NCBI GenBank assembly: GCA_947594835.1 | Contig: CANQEH010000002.1 | Coordinates: forward strand, 124,001 to 188,000 | Direction of reading: 5' to 3' | DNA: 64,000 bases | Source: an uncultured Acetatifactor sp. | Lineage (GTDB): Bacteria > Bacillota > Clostridia > Lachnospirales > Lachnospiraceae | Made by a program: the position numbers and the translations under genes | In this document: piece after piece, positions 1 to 7,802 of the stretch | How positions within the stretch are numbered: position 1 is the first letter of the stretch | Layout: each line of letters opens with the position of its first letter | The notes under the pieces: model-generated | What the model was told of the DNA's origin: nothing | What the model saw: the letters and a program-made list of their open reading frames with translations, nothing else | Databases searched by the model: none

Positions 1-411
1 GCTGATGTCGTCCACCGGCTTCTTTAAGCCCTCGATGACGATGTGATGCTTTTCCGCATAATCCCACAGGGCTGCGTGAATGGCTTCCTCCGCCAAAAGG
101 GAACAGTGCACCTTCACGGGAGGCAGGCCGTCCAGGGCTTCCATCACGGCCTTGTTGGTCACCTGCAGGGCCTCCTGTATGGTCTTTCCCTTGACCAGCT
201 CCGTGGCCATGGAACTGGTGGCCACCGCAGCGCCGCAGCCGAAGGTCTTAAACTTCGCGTCCCGCACAATGCCGTCGTCGTCTATGTCCAGAAAGATACG
301 CATGATATCGCCGCACTTGGCGTTTCCCACCGTGCCCACGCCGCTGGCATTCTCTATCTCCCCCACATTCCTGGGGTTCTGAAAATGATCCATCACTTTT
401 TCGCTATACAT
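1..411 (-). CDS. iscU: IscU/NifU-like Fe-S cluster scaffold (partial, 3' end outside window)
   Basis: Scaffold on which IscS-derived sulfur and iron are assembled into Fe-S clusters before transfer to apoproteins. The 137 visible residues start MYSEKVMDHFQNPRN and carry the three conserved cysteines: one in GNAKCGD, one in KTFGCGAA and one in VKVHCSL. The family is usually about 140-150 residues, so little is missing. The ATG at 411 follows a GAGGATGAG ribosome site. It lies 36 bp downstream of iscS and is presumably co-transcribed from the promoter near 1.7 kb. The context of a sporulating anaerobe fits a minimal IscS-IscU system. Confidence 0.93.
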   Translation of the reverse strand, partial: MYSEKVMDHFQNPRNVGEIENASGVGTVGNAKCGDIMRIFLDIDDDGIVRDAKFKTFGCGAAVATSSMATELVKGKTIQEALQVTNKAVMEALDGLPPVKVHCSLLAEEAIHAALWDYAEKHHIVIEGLKKPVDDIS

Positions 412-447
412 CTCATCCTCTTTTCCGCCGTCCGGGACGGCATATGC

Positions 448-1623
448 TTACGCCTTCTGCTTTTTGACAAAATCCTCATACAGAGGCGACATCTCCCGCA
501 GCCTCTGCACGATCTTTTTGAGTTCCTCCACCACCTGATCCATCTCCTCCTTCGTATTTTCCTCGGAGAGAGTCAGGCGCAGGGAGCCATGGGCGATCTC
601 ATGCTTTAACCCGATGGCCAGGAGCACATGGGAGGGATCCAGGGAGCCGGAGGTGCAGGCCGATCCGCTGGAGGCGCAGATTCCCTTCATATCCAGCATA
701 ATCAGCATGGATTCCCCTTCAATAAACTGGAAGGCAAAATTGACGTTGCCCGGAAGCCGCCTGACAGGGTGGCCGTTTAAGCGGCAGTAAGGGATTTCCG
801 CCTGGATCCTGCCGATGAGATAATCCCGCAGTTCGATCTCCTTTGCCGCCTTTTCCTCCATGCGCTTTACCGCCCTGCGCACCGCAGCCCCAAAGCCCAC
901 GATGCCCGGTACGTTCTCCGTGCCCGCCCGGCGGCCCCGCTCCTGGGTGCCCCCGTGGACAAAGGAGCGGATCTTTACGCCCTGGCGGATGTAGAGCATC
1001 CCGATCCCCTTCGGCCCGTTTAGCTTGTGGGCGCTGGCGCTGAGCATATCCACCGAGAGCTCATCCACGTTGAGGGGCACCTGCCCCAAAGCCTGAACCG
1101 CGTCGGTGTGGAAAAGAACCCCTTTTTCCTTTGCAATGGCGCCGATCTGGGCGATGGGTTCTATGGTTCCGATCTCATTGTTGGCATACATGACGCTGAT
1201 CAAGATCGTGTCGGGGCGGATGGCCGCTCTCACTGCCTCCGGATCCACCAGTCCGTCCTGATCCACATCCAGGTACGTCACTTCAAATCCCTGCTTTTCC
1301 AGATACTGGCAGGTGTGAAGCACCGCGTGATGCTCTATTTTGGTGGTGATGATGTGCTTTCCCTTTTGGGCGCAGGCCTCTGCCGCCGCCTTGATGGCCC
1401 AGTTGTCCGCTTCCGAGCCGCCCGCCGTAAAATAAATCTCCTCCTGCTTTGCGCCGATGGCTTCCGCAATGGTGCGCCTGGCCTCATTGACCGCTTTCTT
1501 GGCGGTATTTCCCAGCGAATACACGGTGCTGGGATTCCCGTAATACTCCGTAAAGTAGGGCAGCATGGCCTCTACCACTTCCGGCGCGGTCTTCGTGGTG
1601 GCCGCATTGTCCAGATAGATCAT
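448..1623 (-). CDS. iscS: Cysteine desulfurase, NifS/IscS family
   Basis: PLP enzyme that takes sulfur from L-cysteine and passes it as a persulfide to IscU. The 391 residues show the N-terminal MIYLDNAATT signature, the paired His of IEHHA near residue 98, the PLP lysine K200 in SASAHKLNGPKG, and the sulfur-relay cysteine near 323 in SSGSACTSGSLDPSHVL. The ATG at 1623 has an AAGGAGGGATCCG ribosome site. It is the first gene of an iscS-iscU unit; no iscR-like regulator lies just upstream, where spoVB starts on the other strand. Clostridial members are often labelled NifS; the dedicated nitrogenase role is unlikely here. Confidence 0.96.
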   Translation of the reverse strand: MIYLDNAATTKTAPEVVEAMLPYFTEYYGNPSTVYSLGNTAKKAVNEARRTIAEAIGAKQEEIYFTAGGSEADNWAIKAAAEACAQKGKHIITTKIEHHAVLHTCQYLEKQGFEVTYLDVDQDGLVDPEAVRAAIRPDTILISVMYANNEIGTIEPIAQIGAIAKEKGVLFHTDAVQALGQVPLNVDELSVDMLSASAHKLNGPKGIGMLYIRQGVKIRSFVHGGTQERGRRAGTENVPGIVGFGAAVRRAVKRMEEKAAKEIELRDYLIGRIQAEIPYCRLNGHPVRRLPGNVNFAFQFIEGESMLIMLDMKGICASSGSACTSGSLDPSHVLLAIGLKHEIAHGSLRLTLSEENTKEEMDQVVEELKKIVQRLREMSPLYEDFVKKQKA

Positions 1624-1683
1624 CGGATCCCTCCTTGTCCCTCTATTGCATAATTTATACTATTTTACTAGGAATACAAAACT

Positions 1684-1712
1684 AATATAACACCGCACCC
1701 CTGTTCTGTCAA
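1684..1712 (-). promoter_or_regulatory. SigmaA-type promoter of iscS-iscU
   Basis: On the minus strand TTGACA (1712-1707) and TATATT (1689-1684) are separated by 17 bp, a near-consensus housekeeping promoter. The start would fall near 1677, giving a leader of about 54 nt before the iscS ATG. The leader holds a loose palindrome around CTAGTAAAATAG at the expected start point, which could be a repressor site; no regulator was identified. Confidence 0.75.
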
Positions 1713-1766
1713 CTGCCCCGCCAGAATATACTACACTAAAAAGCGCCCTTGCGTCAGGGGGTATCC

Positions 1767-3113
1767 ATGAACGCCAAAAAAAGCCATCCATTGATCGTAG
1801 GAACCGTACTCCTCACTGCAACAGGGCTTGTAAGCCGCATTATCGGCTTCTTTTATCGGATCTACCTCTCCCGGCTGTTCGGTGAGGAGGGCATGGGCAT
1901 CTACCAGCTTCTGGGCCCCGTCCTGTCCCTGTCCTTCTCCCTCACCGCCGCGGGCTACCAGACTGCCATCTCCAAACTGGTGGCGGAACAAAGCGCCCGG
2001 GAAGGACGGCCTTCCTTCCGGCCTCTGGCGCTTGGCCTGAGCGTCTCCCTGCCCCTGTCCCTTTTGTGCAATCTCCTGCTCTACCGGCTGGCAGGCCCCA
2101 TCGCAGAGGGCCTGCTGCAGGAACCCCGCACGGCGGCCATGCTGCGGATCCTGTCCTTCTCCATCCCCCTGGGTGCTGTCCACGCCTGCGCAAACGGCTA
2201 TTTCTACGGCGTCAAAAAGGCAGGCATCCCCGCCGCCTCCCAGCTGGCCGAACAGCTCACCCGGGTGGGGTGCGTGTATCTGCTGGCGGGCAGATACGTC
2301 CTTAAAGGCCAGGTACCGCCCTTATCCCTGGCGGTGCTGGGGCTTACCGTGGGCGAATTTTTCTCCATGGCCATCTCCTTTGGCGCCGTATGGCATTGCT
2401 ATCAGAAAAGACGCCGCCCCTCTCCTGTATGCGTCCTCTCCCGGCAGAGCCGCCCGGGAAACGTCCTTCTCTACGGAAAGCTCCTGGGGATGGCGCTGCC
2501 CCTGACGGCCAACCGCATTGTATTAAACCTTTTACAGAGCGCAGAGTCCGTGTCCATCCCGGCAAGGCTGAAACTCTACGGGTACGACACCGTGACCGCC
2601 TTGAGCGTCTACGGCGTGCTCACCGGCATGGCGCTGCCTTTTATCTTTTTCCCCAACGCCCTGACCAGCTCTGTGGCGATCCTGCTCCTGCCCATGATCT
2701 CGGAGAGCTACGCCCTGGGGGATATCGCCGCTGTGAAAAAATATGTGACGAAGACCATCCGCTACTGCGGCCTGATGGGCGCCGCCTGCCTGTGTGTCTT
2801 TGTCCTGTTTGGCCGATGGGCGGGCGATACCCTGTTTGACAGCCCCCTGGCCGGTTATTTTATCATGACGCTGGGCTTCATCTGCCCTTTCCTCTATCTG
2901 GACACCACCCTCTCCAGCGTCCTGCAGGGCCTGGGGATGGCAGGCCATATCTTTGCCATGAACGTCATCTGCCTGTTAATCCGCCTGGGCTTTGTGTTCT
3001 TTGCCATCCCCGCCTTCGGCATCGCAGGCTATCTGTGGGGCCTGCTGGCCAGCCAGCTTGCGCTGGGGCTCCTCTACCTGGCCTGCCTTTACAGATTTTT
3101 CAAAAAAAGGTGA
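1767..3113 (+). CDS. spoVB: SpoVB-like polysaccharide/lipid flippase (MATE/MVF superfamily)
   Basis: Multi-pass membrane protein of 448 residues, about 14 hydrophobic segments, in the polysaccharide-transport branch related to MurJ and Wzx. Spore-former relatives (SpoVB, YkvU, YtgP) move lipid-linked precursors for cortex or wall. The N-terminus has the typical GLVSRIIGFFYRIYLSRLFG stretch. A TTG at 1749 would also be in frame, but the ATG at 1767 is chosen because AGGGGG lies 6 nt before it. The gene diverges from iscS and ends before a strong bidirectional terminator. SpoVB versus a general MurJ-like flippase cannot be separated from sequence alone. Confidence 0.82.
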   Translation: MNAKKSHPLIVGTVLLTATGLVSRIIGFFYRIYLSRLFGEEGMGIYQLLGPVLSLSFSLTAAGYQTAISKLVAEQSAREGRPSFRPLALGLSVSLPLSLLCNLLLYRLAGPIAEGLLQEPRTAAMLRILSFSIPLGAVHACANGYFYGVKKAGIPAASQLAEQLTRVGCVYLLAGRYVLKGQVPPLSLAVLGLTVGEFFSMAISFGAVWHCYQKRRRPSPVCVLSRQSRPGNVLLYGKLLGMALPLTANRIVLNLLQSAESVSIPARLKLYGYDTVTALSVYGVLTGMALPFIFFPNALTSSVAILLLPMISESYALGDIAAVKKYVTKTIRYCGLMGAACLCVFVLFGRWAGDTLFDSPLAGYFIMTLGFICPFLYLDTTLSSVLQGLGMAGHIFAMNVICLLIRLGFVFFAIPAFGIAGYLWGLLASQLALGLLYLACLYRFFKKR

Positions 3114-3178
3114 CGGGCCCCCTTCTGTTACGTTGAACGAAAGAAGATCATTTGCGCCTCATTCACTTTTGAACCCAA

Positions 3179-3208
3179 AAACGGCGTAGCCCGGAAGCTA
3201 CGCCGTTT
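3179..3208. terminator. Bidirectional terminator between spoVB and nrdR
   Basis: A perfect 12-bp stem (AAACGGCGTAGC with GCTACGCCGTTT) and a 6-nt loop. On the minus strand it is followed by TTTTTGGG and on the plus strand by an A/T-rich stretch with TTTTTT. It serves converging spoVB and nrdR. Confidence 0.88.
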
Positions 3209-3245
3209 CTGAAACACATTTTTTGCCGTTTGATAGGTGACGCCC

Positions 3246-3695
3246 TCACTCCAGCACCTTCTTCAGCTCGTCCATAAAGGTGTTGATGTCCTTAAATTCC
3301 CTGTACACGGAGGCAAAGCGCACATAGGCCACCGGGTCTAAGTTTTTCAGCTTGTTCATCAGCAGTTCCCCGATGACCTGGCTGGAGATCTCCTTTTCCT
3401 CCATATTGGTGATCTCGTTCTCCACCTCATCCACCAGCCCCGTGATCTGCTGGGCGCTCACCGGCCGCTTATGGCAGGCCCTGAGCACGCCCGCCTCGAT
3501 CTTGGAGCGGTCGTAGGTCTCCCGGTTGTTATCCTTTTTGATGATGATGAGGGGAATGGTCTCCACTTTCTCATAGGTGGTAAACCGCTTCCCGCACTCG
3601 TCGCAGACCCGGCGGCGTCGGATGGAGTTGTTATCCTCCGCCGGCCTGGAATCGATCACCCTGGTGTTTTCATGGCTGCAAAAAGGACATTTCAT
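3246..3695 (-). CDS. nrdR: Transcriptional repressor NrdR
   Basis: Zinc-finger/ATP-cone repressor of ribonucleotide reductase genes. The 149 residues begin MKCPFCSHENTRVIDSRP and the zinc ribbon is completed by RRRRVCDECGKRFTTYE; the ATP-cone follows from about residue 47. Length and order match the family. The ATG at 3695 has GGGGGA 5 nt upstream; a longer in-frame start at 3728 lacks a good site. The order ylmC then nrdR beside sigG is common in Clostridia. It has its own promoter inside the 3' end of ylmC. Confidence 0.96.
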   Translation of the reverse strand: MKCPFCSHENTRVIDSRPAEDNNSIRRRRVCDECGKRFTTYEKVETIPLIIIKKDNNRETYDRSKIEAGVLRACHKRPVSAQQITGLVDEVENEITNMEEKEISSQVIGELLMNKLKNLDPVAYVRFASVYREFKDINTFMDELKKVLE

Positions 3696-3762
3696 GGCAA
3701 TCCCCCTTCCGTATGCTGTCTGTACCATTCCGATCTTGTCAAAAGCGTTTTGTCCTCTTCAT

Positions 3763-3790
3763 TTTATACGAAATCAGCAGGGAATGTCAA
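3763..3790 (-). promoter_or_regulatory. SigmaA-type promoter of nrdR
   Basis: TTGACA (3790-3785) and TATAAA (3768-3763) with a 16-bp spacer on the minus strand. The -35 hexamer is inside the last codons of the upstream ylmC gene, so nrdR can be expressed separately. Confidence 0.7.
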
Positions 3791-4007
3791 CCAGAATGAT
3801 GTCCGGCCCGATCTGGCAGATATCCTTAAAAGGGATGACCACATTGGGCTCGCAGTTTAAAAAATTCAGCACCCGGCTGCAGCCTGGCACCATGATCTTA
3901 CAGATGCAGCCGCTGCAGGGGTCAAATTCCAGATCGCACACCTTCCCCAGCTTTTTGCAGTCCCTGGTGTTGATCACATCCTTACATTTTAACTCTGAAA
4001 ACAACAT
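3774..4007 (-). CDS. YlmC/YmxH family PRC-barrel sporulation protein
   Basis: Small 77-residue protein of the PRC-barrel fold, of the YlmC/YmxH group conserved in endospore formers; the molecular role is not known. It reads MLFSELKCKDVINTRDCKK at the start and contains the hydrophobic VIPFKDICQIGPDIILVDI pattern typical of the group. It has six cysteines, unusual for so small a protein. ATG at 4007 follows AAAGGTGTGGGATA. It diverges from sigG across 158 bp, a conserved neighbourhood in Clostridia. Confidence 0.85.
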   Translation of the reverse strand: MLFSELKCKDVINTRDCKKLGKVCDLEFDPCSGCICKIMVPGCSRVLNFLNCEPNVVIPFKDICQIGPDIILVDIPC

Positions 4008-4087
4008 TATCCCACACCTTTACCGTTTTCACTCCAATATATGCGCTCTGGCCGCCCCACAGAACAAAAGCCCCGCGCCCTGCGCCG

Positions 4088-4116
4088 GAATAATTTTGCT
4101 CTTGAGGTACATACTA
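4088..4116 (+). promoter_or_regulatory. SigmaG/SigmaF-type promoter upstream of sigG
   Basis: GAATA (4088-4092) and CATACTA (4110-4116) separated by 17 bp match the forespore pattern of Bacillus sigma-G promoters (GNATR, about 18 bp, CATNNTA). The start would lie about 45 bp before the sigG ATG. It fits forespore transcription and autoregulation of sigG. The match is by eye. Confidence 0.6.
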
Positions 4117-4165
4117 CCACTGAAAGAAACAGCAGGCGCCCGGACGGGCGCGGAAAAGAGGGTGC

Positions 4166-4945
4166 ATGACACAGGGAAAAGTGGATATCTGCGGCGTGAA
4201 TACTGCGAAGCTGCCGCTCCTAAAAACAGAAGAAAAAGAGGCGCTCTTTCAAAAAATCCAGACCGGCGATGTGAAAGCCAGGGAGGCCTACATTGAAGGA
4301 AATCTCCGGCTTGTGTTGAGCGTCATCAAGCGGTTTGCTTCCAGCAACGAAAACGTGGACGACCTCTTTCAGATCGGCTGCATCGGCCTGATCAAGGCCA
4401 TCGACAATTTCGACTCTTCCTTAAACGTAAAGTTCAGTACCTATGCAGTGCCCATGATTGTTGGGGAGATCCGCCGTTTCCTCCGGGACAACAGCAGTAT
4501 CCGGGTCTCCCGCTCCTTAAAGGACACCGCCTACAAGGCCATCTACGCCCGGGAAGACCTGACCCGGAAAAACTTAAAGGAGCCCACCATCGAGGAAATC
4601 GCAGGGGAGATCGGCGTCGCCAAGGAAGACATCGCCTACGCCCTGGACGCCATCCAAAGCCCTATGAGCCTTTACGAGCCCGTCTTCACAGACGGCGGCG
4701 ACACCCTCTATGTGATGGATCAGATCAGCGACAAGAAAAACAAAGAGGAGACCTGGGTGGAGCATCTTTCCTTAAGCGAGGCCATGAAGCGCTTGAATCC
4801 CAGGGAGCACGAGATCATCTCCCTGCGCTTTTTCGAGGGAAAGACCCAGATGGAGGTTGCGGAATCCATCGGCATCTCCCAGGCGCAGGTCTCCAGGCTG
4901 GAGAAAAATGCGCTGCGCACCATGCGGGCGTATCTGACCGCGTAG
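4166..4945 (+). CDS. sigG: RNA polymerase sporulation sigma factor SigG
   Basis: Late forespore-specific sigma factor. 259 residues with region 2 (NLRLVLSVIKRFASSNENVD, DDLFQIGCIGLIKAIDNFD), region 3, and a region 4 helix-turn-helix ending in SQAQVSRLEKNALRTMRAYL. Length and the N-terminal KVDICGVNTAKLPLL are typical of SigG rather than SigF. ATG at 4166 follows AAGAGGGTGC. A forespore-type promoter is visible upstream. SigF could give similar motifs, but the N-terminus and the ylmC/nrdR neighbours favour SigG. Confidence 0.95.
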   Translation: MTQGKVDICGVNTAKLPLLKTEEKEALFQKIQTGDVKAREAYIEGNLRLVLSVIKRFASSNENVDDLFQIGCIGLIKAIDNFDSSLNVKFSTYAVPMIVGEIRRFLRDNSSIRVSRSLKDTAYKAIYAREDLTRKNLKEPTIEEIAGEIGVAKEDIAYALDAIQSPMSLYEPVFTDGGDTLYVMDQISDKKNKEETWVEHLSLSEAMKRLNPREHEIISLRFFEGKTQMEVAESIGISQAQVSRLEKNALRTMRAYLTA

Positions 4946-5012
4946 CCTGAGAAAAATTTCAATTGACCAAAACGCCCTCCCTGACGTATTTATAGTGAAA
5001 GGAGGCAGCCAT

Positions 5013-5501
5013 ATGAAACAGATTATCCGGGCGCCGTCTGACGGCGCCGAAGCACTTGTCGCAGCCTACGGCAGCCTGTTGTTCAGGCTTTGCTGCGTCA
5101 TGCTGGGCAACCAGGCAGACGCGGAAGACGCCGTACAGGAGACGATGCTTCAATACCTCAAAAAGCACCCGTCTTTTGAAAGTCCCGGGCATGAGAAGGC
5201 ATGGCTCATCACCGTTGCCAAAAATGAATGCCGCGATATTCTCCGCTTCAGACAGCGGCACAGGCAGGTCAGCCTGGAGGATTGGGAGGGCGTCTCTTAC
5301 GACACGCCCGACAAAGGGATCCTGGAGGCCCTTATGTCCCTGCCCGAACAATACCGTCTTGTCCTCGTCCTGTATTATGTGGAGGAATATCCCGTAAAAG
5401 AAATCGCACAGATCATCCGAAGGACGCCGTCTGCCGTGAAGATGCGCCTGCAGAAGGGCAGGCGGCTTCTGGAGGAAATCTACCGAAAGGAGTATCTGTA
5501 A
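5013..5501 (+). CDS. ECF-type RNA polymerase sigma factor
   Basis: 162-residue sigma-70 family protein of the extracytoplasmic-function class. Region 2 covers about residues 20-80 (GNQADAEDAVQETMLQYLKK, HEKAWLITVAKNECRDILR) and region 4 about residues 105-155 (LPEQYRLVLVLYYVEEYPVK, then RTPSAVKMRLQKGRRLL). The ATG at 5013 is preferred to a GTG at 4995 because AAAGGAGG lies just before it. The next gene starts 1 nt after the stop and encodes a membrane protein, a typical sigma/anti-sigma pair. The signal and regulon are unknown. Confidence 0.9.
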   Translation: MKQIIRAPSDGAEALVAAYGSLLFRLCCVMLGNQADAEDAVQETMLQYLKKHPSFESPGHEKAWLITVAKNECRDILRFRQRHRQVSLEDWEGVSYDTPDKGILEALMSLPEQYRLVLVLYYVEEYPVKEIAQIIRRTPSAVKMRLQKGRRLLEEIYRKEYL

Positions 5502-5502
5502 C

Positions 5503-6123
5503 GTGGACATGATCAATCTGAAAAATGCTCTCGAAAAAATAGAAATGCCCCAGGCGATGCAGGAACGCATCGTCAGAAACTGCAACGAACAACTACATAA
5601 CAGGGAGGAACACACCATGAAAAAATCGAATACATACCGCTCTCAGAAATGGATCCCGGCAGCTTTTTCCCTATCCCTTTTCCTGATGCTTTCCATCGTG
5701 GGCACGGCGGCTGTGCGGACTGGATTTTTCAAAAATATCACCCGATGGGACGGAGCCGTCACGGGAAGCGTCTATGAGCAGGCCTCTGAGGAAATTGAAG
5801 TAACCGCTTTTGCAGACGGCGGCACGCTGACCGTCTCGGCCACTCTCCTCCTGCCCGGCGAGCCCCCCTACTGCTTCTTTGAGACCTTCGGCGTCCAGAG
5901 CTTTCAGATCACCGATGGGGACGGGAAAGTGGTCATGGAACAAAAAGACCCTGTCTTCTCCCGGCTTGAGGACGGGAAGGCCAGCATCCAGATCCCCCTG
6001 GAGGGCATAAAACCCGGAGATTACCGTCTCCTCATCCGGCAGTTTGCCGGCAGCGCAAAGGCAGACCAGCCGCTTACCATCAACGGGATATGGGAGTGTA
6101 ACTTTACGCTCTCCCGCTTATGA
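5503..6123 (+). CDS. Putative membrane anti-sigma partner of the ECF sigma factor
   Basis: 206 residues: a cytosolic N-terminus of about 45 residues, one membrane segment near 48-68 (WIPAAFSLSLFLMLSIVG), and an exported domain of about 135 residues. No named domain was recognised. Its position 1 nt after the ECF sigma gene suggests it binds that sigma factor and releases it on an envelope signal; this is inference. It probably starts at GTG 5503, since AAAGGAG is 10 nt upstream; ATG 5509 is the alternative. It converges with the VanZ gene and the two stops overlap by 6 bp, with no terminator between. Confidence 0.6.
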   Translation: MDMINLKNALEKIEMPQAMQERIVRNCNEQLHNREEHTMKKSNTYRSQKWIPAAFSLSLFLMLSIVGTAAVRTGFFKNITRWDGAVTGSVYEQASEEIEVTAFADGGTLTVSATLLLPGEPPYCFFETFGVQSFQITDGDGKVVMEQKDPVFSRLEDGKASIQIPLEGIKPGDYRLLIRQFAGSAKADQPLTINGIWECNFTLSRL

Positions 6124-6675
6124 CTCTGCCTTTCTCCCCCTGCCTGCCAGGGCGCAGAGCCGGTACAGCAGATACCCCGCCGCCGCACCTAAAATATTGG
6201 TCAGGATGTCGTCCAGCTGGAAATACCCGCGTCCCGTCAAAAGCTGCATACACTCGATGGCCGTGCTGGTGACAGCCCCCAGGAGGGCGCAGGAAAACAG
6301 CCCCCTGGCCCGCGGGAAGGCCAGGCTGCAGGTAAACCCCCAGGGCAGAAACAGCAGGATATTTTCCACCACATAGGCATTGTTCCTGTCATTGATGCCC
6401 CAGGTGGACAACAGCTCCAGATCCACCTTGACCGTCCGGCTCCCGCTCTCCCGGGACAAAAATGTGATCACTAAAAGGATGGCAAAGTACAGCACAAACA
6501 GCACAAGCGAAACGGCGCCCGGCAAAAAGGCCGCTTCTTCCCCCTCCGCCGCAGCTTTTTTGCGCTTCCGGCGCCAGAGGGCCAAAAGGACGGCGGCCGC
6601 CGGGATGCCCAGCGCCAGCCCAAAGGGAAGGTATTCCATGGCGGAAACCATATCCCGGTAAATATATTTTATCAT
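6118..6675 (-). CDS. VanZ-like membrane protein
   Basis: 185-residue protein with about four membrane segments. The central pattern NILLFLPWGFTCSLAFPRA followed by the acidic TSTAIECMQLLTGRGYFQLD and a DILTNILGAAAGYLL segment is the VanZ domain signature. VanZ-like proteins are linked to glycopeptide tolerance and wall-related processes, but most chromosomal copies have unknown roles. ATG 6675 is chosen (GGAG 8 nt upstream) over TTG 6693. No van operon genes are near. Confidence 0.82.
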   Translation of the reverse strand: MIKYIYRDMVSAMEYLPFGLALGIPAAAVLLALWRRKRKKAAAEGEEAAFLPGAVSLVLFVLYFAILLVITFLSRESGSRTVKVDLELLSTWGINDRNNAYVVENILLFLPWGFTCSLAFPRARGLFSCALLGAVTSTAIECMQLLTGRGYFQLDDILTNILGAAAGYLLYRLCALAGRGRKAES

Positions 6676-6696
6676 CGCGTTTTCTCCGGTCAAATC

Positions 6697-6993
6697 TCAG
6701 GCGTCCCAGTTCCCGGCCGCCTTCTCCCATCTGGGGCGCTCCTCAAACAGTCTGTCGTTCATCCATGCCACCGCGTCCGTCACCCCGTCCTCGTCAAAAG
6801 AAAACGCCCTGCTCTCTTTCTGTTCCTGGGGCGTGGTAAAAAAGTTGAACGGTTCCGGCCACACTGTGGCCAGAAGCCTCGTCTCCTCCCCGGAGCCTGA
6901 TTTTTCCAGGCGGTAGCGCATCCCCTGATGGCTTCCGGTAAATTCCGTCTTCTTTAAATATTCCATGGATAAGATATCCTGACGCTGTATCAT
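6697..6993 (-). CDS. Conserved hypothetical protein
   Basis: 98-residue soluble protein with no recognised domain. It starts MIQRQDILSMEYLKKTEFTG and has an aromatic-rich middle (VWPEPFNFFTTP) and an acidic FSFDEDGVTDAVAWMND segment. I recall similar short proteins in Lachnospiraceae but cannot name a function. Start chosen at ATG 6993; the reading frame is open further upstream to 7068 but this would overlap sigE. It follows sigE on the same strand and may be co-transcribed with it. Confidence 0.6.
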   Translation of the reverse strand: MIQRQDILSMEYLKKTEFTGSHQGMRYRLEKSGSGEETRLLATVWPEPFNFFTTPQEQKESRAFSFDEDGVTDAVAWMNDRLFEERPRWEKAAGNWDA

Positions 6994-7064
6994 GCCCTGT
7001 CTTTCCCCTGCATCTGCTTTGTCTCTTATTCTTGCATTATACCCCATCCTTTCCCCGCTTGCAA

Positions 7065-7802
7065 TCAAATATGGCTGCTCATCTCTTTTTTGAGCTGGCG
7101 CATGATCTTTTTCTCCAGCCGGGAAATATAGGATTGGGAAATGCCCAGCAGGGCCGCCACCTCTTTTTGCGTCATCTCCCGCCCGTCCCGGGTGCCCAGG
7201 CCGAAGCGCAGCTTGATGATGGTCTTCTCCCGCTCGGAGAGCTTGCTCACCGCCCCCATCAAAAGTTTGCGCTCCACCTCGTTTTCGATGTCCCGGTAGA
7301 TGACGTCCTCGTCCGTCCCTAAAATATCCGAGAGCAGAAGCTCATTTCCGTCCCAGTCCACGTTTAAGGGTTCGTCGATGGACACCTCCAGCTTGGTCTT
7401 ATTATTCCTTCTTAAGTACATTAAGATTTCATTCTCAATGCACCGGGAGGCATAGGTGGCCAGCTTGATGTTCTTTTGCGGGTTGAAGGTGTTGATGGAC
7501 TTGATCAGCCCGATGGTGCCGATGGAGATCAGATCCTCCACCCCCACGCCCGTGTTGTCGAACTTTTTTGCGATGTATACCACCAGCCTTAAGTTATGTT
7601 CAATGAGGATGGCTTTTGCCTCCGCGTCGATCTCCGTCCCCAGGTCGTTTATGACCCGGCTCTCCTGCTCCAGCTCCAACGGCGGCGGCAGCACTTCCGC
7701 TCCGCCTATGTAATGGATTTCCCCTGTCCTGTGAAAGAACAGCTTCTCCCTGCGTATCATCTTGATTTTCATTTTTCCCGGCACTGCCACTTTCAAAACC
7801 AT
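7065..7802 (-). CDS. sigE: Sporulation sigma factor SigE (pro-form)
   Basis: Mother-cell sigma factor made as an inactive precursor. The 245 residues have a basic, hydrophobic pro-segment of about 30 residues followed by [15 protein letters not shown], close to the Bacillus cleavage region (YYIGGSEALPPPL). Region 2 ([20 protein letters not shown]) and region 4 ([20 protein letters not shown]) follow. ATG 7802 (GAGAGGA 4 nt upstream) is chosen; an in-frame ATG at 7814 overlaps a TGA of another frame. Its activator protease SpoIIGA is encoded immediately upstream, as in the Bacillus spoIIG operon. Confidence 0.96.
   Translation of the reverse strand: MVLKVAVPGKMKIKMIRREKLFFHRTGEIHYIGGAEVLPPPLELEQESRVINDLGTEIDAEAKAILIEHNLRLVVYIAKKFDNTGVGVEDLISIGTIGLIKSINTFNPQKNIKLATYASRCIENEILMYLRRNNKTKLEVSIDEPLNVDWDGNELLLSDILGTDEDVIYRDIENEVERKLLMGAVSKLSEREKTIIKLRFGLGTRDGREMTQKEVAALLGISQSYISRLEKKIMRQLKKEMSSHI

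Noticed and set aside
1640..1680. IscR/Rrf2 operator in the iscS leader
   Set aside because: The palindrome around CTAGTAAAATAG is too imperfect and no regulator gene is nearby; mentioned only in the promoter entry.
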